From the NCBI GenBank assembly GCA_037443785.1, contig JBBINR010000036.1, positions 1 through 34,581 of the forward strand: a DNA stretch of 34,581 nt. Direction: 5' to 3'. Origin of the DNA: JAQUOA01 sp037443785. Its GTDB lineage: Bacteria > Bacteroidota > Ignavibacteria > UBA10030 > UBA8401. The notes beneath the pieces were generated by a model. The model saw only the letters and a list, made by a program, of their open reading frames with translations. It was not told the DNA's origin and ran no database searches. Below, piece after piece: positions 31,843-34,581 of this stretch (position 1 is the first letter of the stretch; each line of letters starts with the position of its first letter). The position numbers and the translations under genes were made by a program.

Positions 31843-33014
31843 TGCTTATTGCCAAAAACCTTCGAAAACAATTTTCAACGGTTCTTGCTGTTGATGATGT
31901 TTCATTGGAAGTTAAGCGCGGAGGAATTTTCGGATTAATTGGTCCAAACGGTGCAGGAAAAAGCACGACAATCCGAATGCTGCTTCACATTACGACATCG
32001 GATGCTGGAACAATCACGTACGACGGGCAAGAATTTTCGGATGCAGTTCGAAACAAAATTGGCTATTTACCTGAAGAGCGCGGACTGTACAGAAAGAATG
32101 GGTTGCTCGATACAATTATTTATTTCGGCTCATTGCGAGGATTAACACCTCATGAATCGAAAAAGCGAGGATGGGAATGGTTAGAGCGGTTCGACCTTCA
32201 ACAATACGCAAAACGGAAGGTTGAAGAACTCTCAAAAGGAAATCAGCAGAAAGCGCAGTTCATCACCACCATTTTGCACGATCCGGAACTTGTTGTGCTT
32301 GATGAGCCGTTTTCAGGTCTTGATCCTGTCAATCAGATTGTAATGAAAAATGTGTTTCAGGATTTGAAACAGCGGGGAAAGGCAATAATTTTCTCGACCC
32401 ATCAAATGGATTCCGCAGAAAAGTTATGTGATGAAATTTGTTTGATTAACAAAGGAAAGATTGTTCTCGAAGGAAGCATTAAAGCGGTCAAGCAGAGATT
32501 CGGAACAAACTCGCTTCATGTAGAATATGACGGTGATGGGAAGTTTCTTTCGTCTCTTCCATTTATAAAAAAGGCAAACGTCTATGAAAATTACGCAGAG
32601 CTTTCCATCGTTCAAGGAACACGAACCAACGATATTATCAGTGCAATAAGTTCACATATTGAGCTGCGTAAATTCGAGTTTGTTGAACCATCGCTCAATT
32701 CAATTTTCTTGGATGTTGTTGGCGTGACGAGCGAGGCGATGGAAAAGAAAGAAACGTTCGAAACGGCATTACCTGCCCCAAAAATTAATTTGGTTTCAAA
32801 ACATCCAAAAGTTCGAAAAGCATTCCTTTCACTTGCAGTCTTATTGGTTATCACTATTGCAATAACAATCGTGAATATCAAAAAACCACAACCAGATTGG
32901 TTATCAGTTGGAGTATTTTCAGCTGGTTTGCTGTATTCAGTTTTTCGGTTACTGAAGGAAAAGAAGAATGCCGAAAGAGAATATGCTGAGGCAACAAGAG
33001 GAGAACAACAATGA
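31839..33014 (+). CDS. ABC transporter ATP-binding protein, NatA-like, with C-terminal membrane extension
   Basis: Powers the permease encoded next. Walker A GPNGAGKST (35-43), Q/E-loop region YLPEERGLYR (77-86, as in Na+-exporter type ATPases), signature LSKGNQ (131-136), Walker B LVVLDEP (151-157), H-loop His188. Residues to about 300 follow the usual NatA/DUF4162 length. The last 80 residues are extra: two membrane segments (about 329-348, FLSLAVLLVITIAITIVNI, and 354-372) and a charged tail, so this ATPase would be tethered to the membrane. It begins within the stop of the DinB-like gene and overlaps the permease start by 4 nt. Confidence 0.9.
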   Translation: MMLIAKNLRKQFSTVLAVDDVSLEVKRGGIFGLIGPNGAGKSTTIRMLLHITTSDAGTITYDGQEFSDAVRNKIGYLPEERGLYRKNGLLDTIIYFGSLRGLTPHESKKRGWEWLERFDLQQYAKRKVEELSKGNQQKAQFITTILHDPELVVLDEPFSGLDPVNQIVMKNVFQDLKQRGKAIIFSTHQMDSAEKLCDEICLINKGKIVLEGSIKAVKQRFGTNSLHVEYDGDGKFLSSLPFIKKANVYENYAELSIVQGTRTNDIISAISSHIELRKFEFVEPSLNSIFLDVVGVTSEAMEKKETFETALPAPKINLVSKHPKVRKAFLSLAVLLVITIAITIVNIKKPQPDWLSVGVFSAGLLYSVFRLLKEKKNAEREYAEATRGEQQ

Positions 33015-34258
33015 GCAAAACTCTTGCCGTTGCAAAATGGGAATTTGTTGAAAAAGTAAAAACGAAAGCATTCATCATTGGATTGGTGATGATGCCGTTG
33101 ATCATGTCCCTCTTTGGCATTCTGCCCGGATTGCTCACAAAAAGCGAAGAAGAGCAGGCCAAAAAGATCGGCATTATTGATGAAACACATTTTATCTCAC
33201 CACAGCTTCAAACCCAGTTTTACGAAAAATATAAATTAAAAGATGGTTCTCCAATTTACCAAGTAGTTCCAATTGTTGATTCGGATTTGGGAACAGAGCA
33301 ACTAAAAGTTATTGCATCGGCCAAACTTACGTCCGGTGAGATCGCCGGATATTTTATTATTCCTTTCAATGTCGTCGATAGTGGTAAAGTCGAATATCGA
33401 TCGGAAAACGTAGGGAACGTCCGAGATCAAGAGCGGTTTTCACGAGTGTTAGAAGAAATTATTTTAGAACGCCGTGCATCGACTGCAGGCTATGATCCTG
33501 CGGTGATAAAGAAATTGACAAAAGATGTCGATATCAAAACTATTAAGGTTTCGAAAGAAGGAACCGAGAAGGAATCTGGATTTTTAGATACGTTTTTTAC
33601 GGGATACATCTTTATCATCATGTTGATGTTTTTGGTGATGACCACCGGACAAATGTTGATTCGAAGCGTATTGGAAGAAAAATCAAACCGTATCATCGAA
33701 GTGCTTGTTTCTTCCTGTTCTTCGCGTGAATTGATGATGGGAAAAATCCTCGGGCTTGCGCTGCTTGGAATGACCACGGTAATTTTCTGGATCATTATCC
33801 TTCTTGGAGTGAATATTGCGTCACCGATTCCTTTCGCCGGATTTGAAAATATTGTTTTACCGTTGATCTATTTTGTGCTGGCGTATCTGATGTATGTTGC
33901 TGTTTTTATCATGGCAGGGTCAACAGTTTCAACCGAACAAGAAGCGCAGCAAATGACACAATATGTAAGTCTTGTTTTGATTCTTCCCATCGTCCTTGCC
34001 GTGCCGGTAATGTTAAATCCCGATTCACTGATCGTGAAAATTCTTTCGCAAATTCCATTTGTGGCCCCTACAATGATGATTATGCGATTTTCTGTACAAA
34101 TGCCGGAGTGGTGGGAAATCGGATTGTCGATTTTTACTCTTCTCATAACTATCTGGCTGCTGATGTGGATGGCCGCAAAAATTTTCAGGATTGGAATTTT
34201 GATTACAGGGAAGAGACCTAATTTTAAAGAAATTATCAGTTGGATGCGTACTGAATAA
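33011..34258 (+). CDS. ABC transporter permease, NatB-like (ABC-2 family)
   Basis: Membrane half of the exporter. 415 residues: a membrane segment at about 19-41 (AFIIGLVMMPLIMSLFGIL), a large extracytoplasmic domain (about 45-190, KIGIIDETHFISPQLQTQF and the strands after it), then six hydrophobic segments from about 197 to 405, including IFIIMLMFLVMTTGQMLIRS, EEKSNRIIEVLVSSCSSREL (the coupling helix region of the family) and VFIMAGSTVSTEQEAQQMTQ. The layout matches NatB-type sodium or drug exporters; substrate is not readable. Cotranscribed with the ATPase. Confidence 0.88.
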   Translation: MSKTLAVAKWEFVEKVKTKAFIIGLVMMPLIMSLFGILPGLLTKSEEEQAKKIGIIDETHFISPQLQTQFYEKYKLKDGSPIYQVVPIVDSDLGTEQLKVIASAKLTSGEIAGYFIIPFNVVDSGKVEYRSENVGNVRDQERFSRVLEEIILERRASTAGYDPAVIKKLTKDVDIKTIKVSKEGTEKESGFLDTFFTGYIFIIMLMFLVMTTGQMLIRSVLEEKSNRIIEVLVSSCSSRELMMGKILGLALLGMTTVIFWIIILLGVNIASPIPFAGFENIVLPLIYFVLAYLMYVAVFIMAGSTVSTEQEAQQMTQYVSLVLILPIVLAVPVMLNPDSLIVKILSQIPFVAPTMMIMRFSVQMPEWWEIGLSIFTLLITIWLLMWMAAKIFRIGILITGKRPNFKEIISWMRTE

Positions 34259-34268
34259 CAGGGAATCT

Positions 34269-34581
34269 ATGAAAAAAATATTATGTATTACTCTAGGAAT
34301 GCTAATGAGTTTGAACTTTTTAAATGCACAAGTCGCTGTTTCAAGCGCCCGTGGTGAAGGGTTCGGAACAGGAGTGCATGGATTAGGCTTTTCGGGCGGA
34401 GCCGCAAACGGTGTTGGATTAAGTTATCGCTACCATCTGGAAGGAAAAAGTTCTCTGCAAGGAATTATAGGAGTGTTCAGACCAAAAACGACAGACACAT
34501 TTTATTCCTTTGGCATTGAATACCAACAGGATTTAACAAGAACTGCAGCTGCTCGGTTCTTTTTTGGAGGTGCGACGACGT
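34269..34581 (+). CDS. Exported outer-membrane-like protein, 5' part only
   Basis: Begins 10 nt after the permease stop and runs off the right edge (104 codons visible, no stop). Residues 1-21 are a signal peptide (MKKILCITLGMLMSLNFLNA, cleavage after NAQ or NA). The mature part is Gly- and aromatic-rich with alternating strands: GTGVHGLGFSGGAANGVGLS, YRYHLEG, LQGIIGVFRP, FYSFGIEYQQDL, RFFFGGATT, typical of a small outer-membrane beta-barrel. Function unknown; it may belong to the transporter operon only by proximity. Confidence 0.75.
   Translation, partial: MKKILCITLGMLMSLNFLNAQVAVSSARGEGFGTGVHGLGFSGGAANGVGLSYRYHLEGKSSLQGIIGVFRPKTTDTFYSFGIEYQQDLTRTAAARFFFGGATT

Noticed and set aside
32612..33190. 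192-residue - strand ORF across the ABC ATPase/permease junction
   Set aside because: Antisense to two clear genes; Phe/Ser/Cys-rich product typical of shadow frames.
1..34581. CRISPR array or anti-phage defence island
   Set aside because: No regularly spaced repeats and no recognisable defence genes were seen on either strand.

Overview
The window holds the right-hand part of an integrated tailed phage (about 1-18103) followed by ordinary chromosome (about 18106-34581). The host looks like a member of the FCB group (Bacteroidota / Chlorobiota / Ignavibacteriota, most likely Ignavibacteria-like). This is inferred from the folB-folK-deoxynucleoside kinase cluster, the gene content around it, a TAnnTTTG-type promoter candidate before asnS and a Gram-negative gene set (GT9 LPS-type glycosyltransferase, outer-membrane-like protein at the right edge). 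I cannot fix the genus.

Prophage, all on the + strand: a head module (gpW-like joiner, lambda-type portal, a single ORF fusing prohead protease to HK97-fold capsid protein, a small capsid-adjacent protein, a membrane-anchored decoration-like protein, an FII-like attachment protein, a tail terminator); then a lambda-like siphovirus tail module (two paralogous tube-like proteins, the second carrying a LamG-like domain; a small unknown protein; G and G-T tail chaperones joined by a probable -1 frameshift; a gpZ-like protein; tape measure; tail-tip proteins; a fibre); then a lysis cassette (two small membrane proteins, amidase endolysin, spanin-like protein). It ends in a strong terminator, short direct repeats and attR. 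attR is the exact 3' half of a tRNA-Lys(UUU), from anticodon loop to discriminator base, with the tRNA's own terminator behind it. Terminase large subunit, integrase, repressor, replication genes and attL are not in the window and should lie to the left.

Most phage genes abut or overlap, often as ATGA. Five of the gaps, including the one at the left edge, contain a perfect or near-perfect palindrome of unrelated sequence, which suggests expression is tuned gene by gene in one long transcript.

Chromosome: a long-chain acyl-CoA synthetase and a small membrane protein (+), convergent with a Pit phosphate transporter and its DUF47/PhoU-like partner (-); a Tat-exported dipeptide epimerase (+); a TrmH-type RNA methyltransferase (-); then a + strand run of gltX, folB, folK, deoxynucleoside kinase, a small membrane protein, a GT9 glycosyltransferase, nadA, asnS, a DinB-like protein, an ABC ATPase and permease pair of NatA/NatB type, and the start of an exported outer-membrane-like protein cut by the window edge.

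The most interesting items are the tail architecture (duplicated tube with a LamG-like domain, recoded chaperone), the nested capsid start inside the protease-capsid fusion, the membrane-fused decoration protein, the spanin-like protein with a beta-barrel-like tail, and the palindromes.
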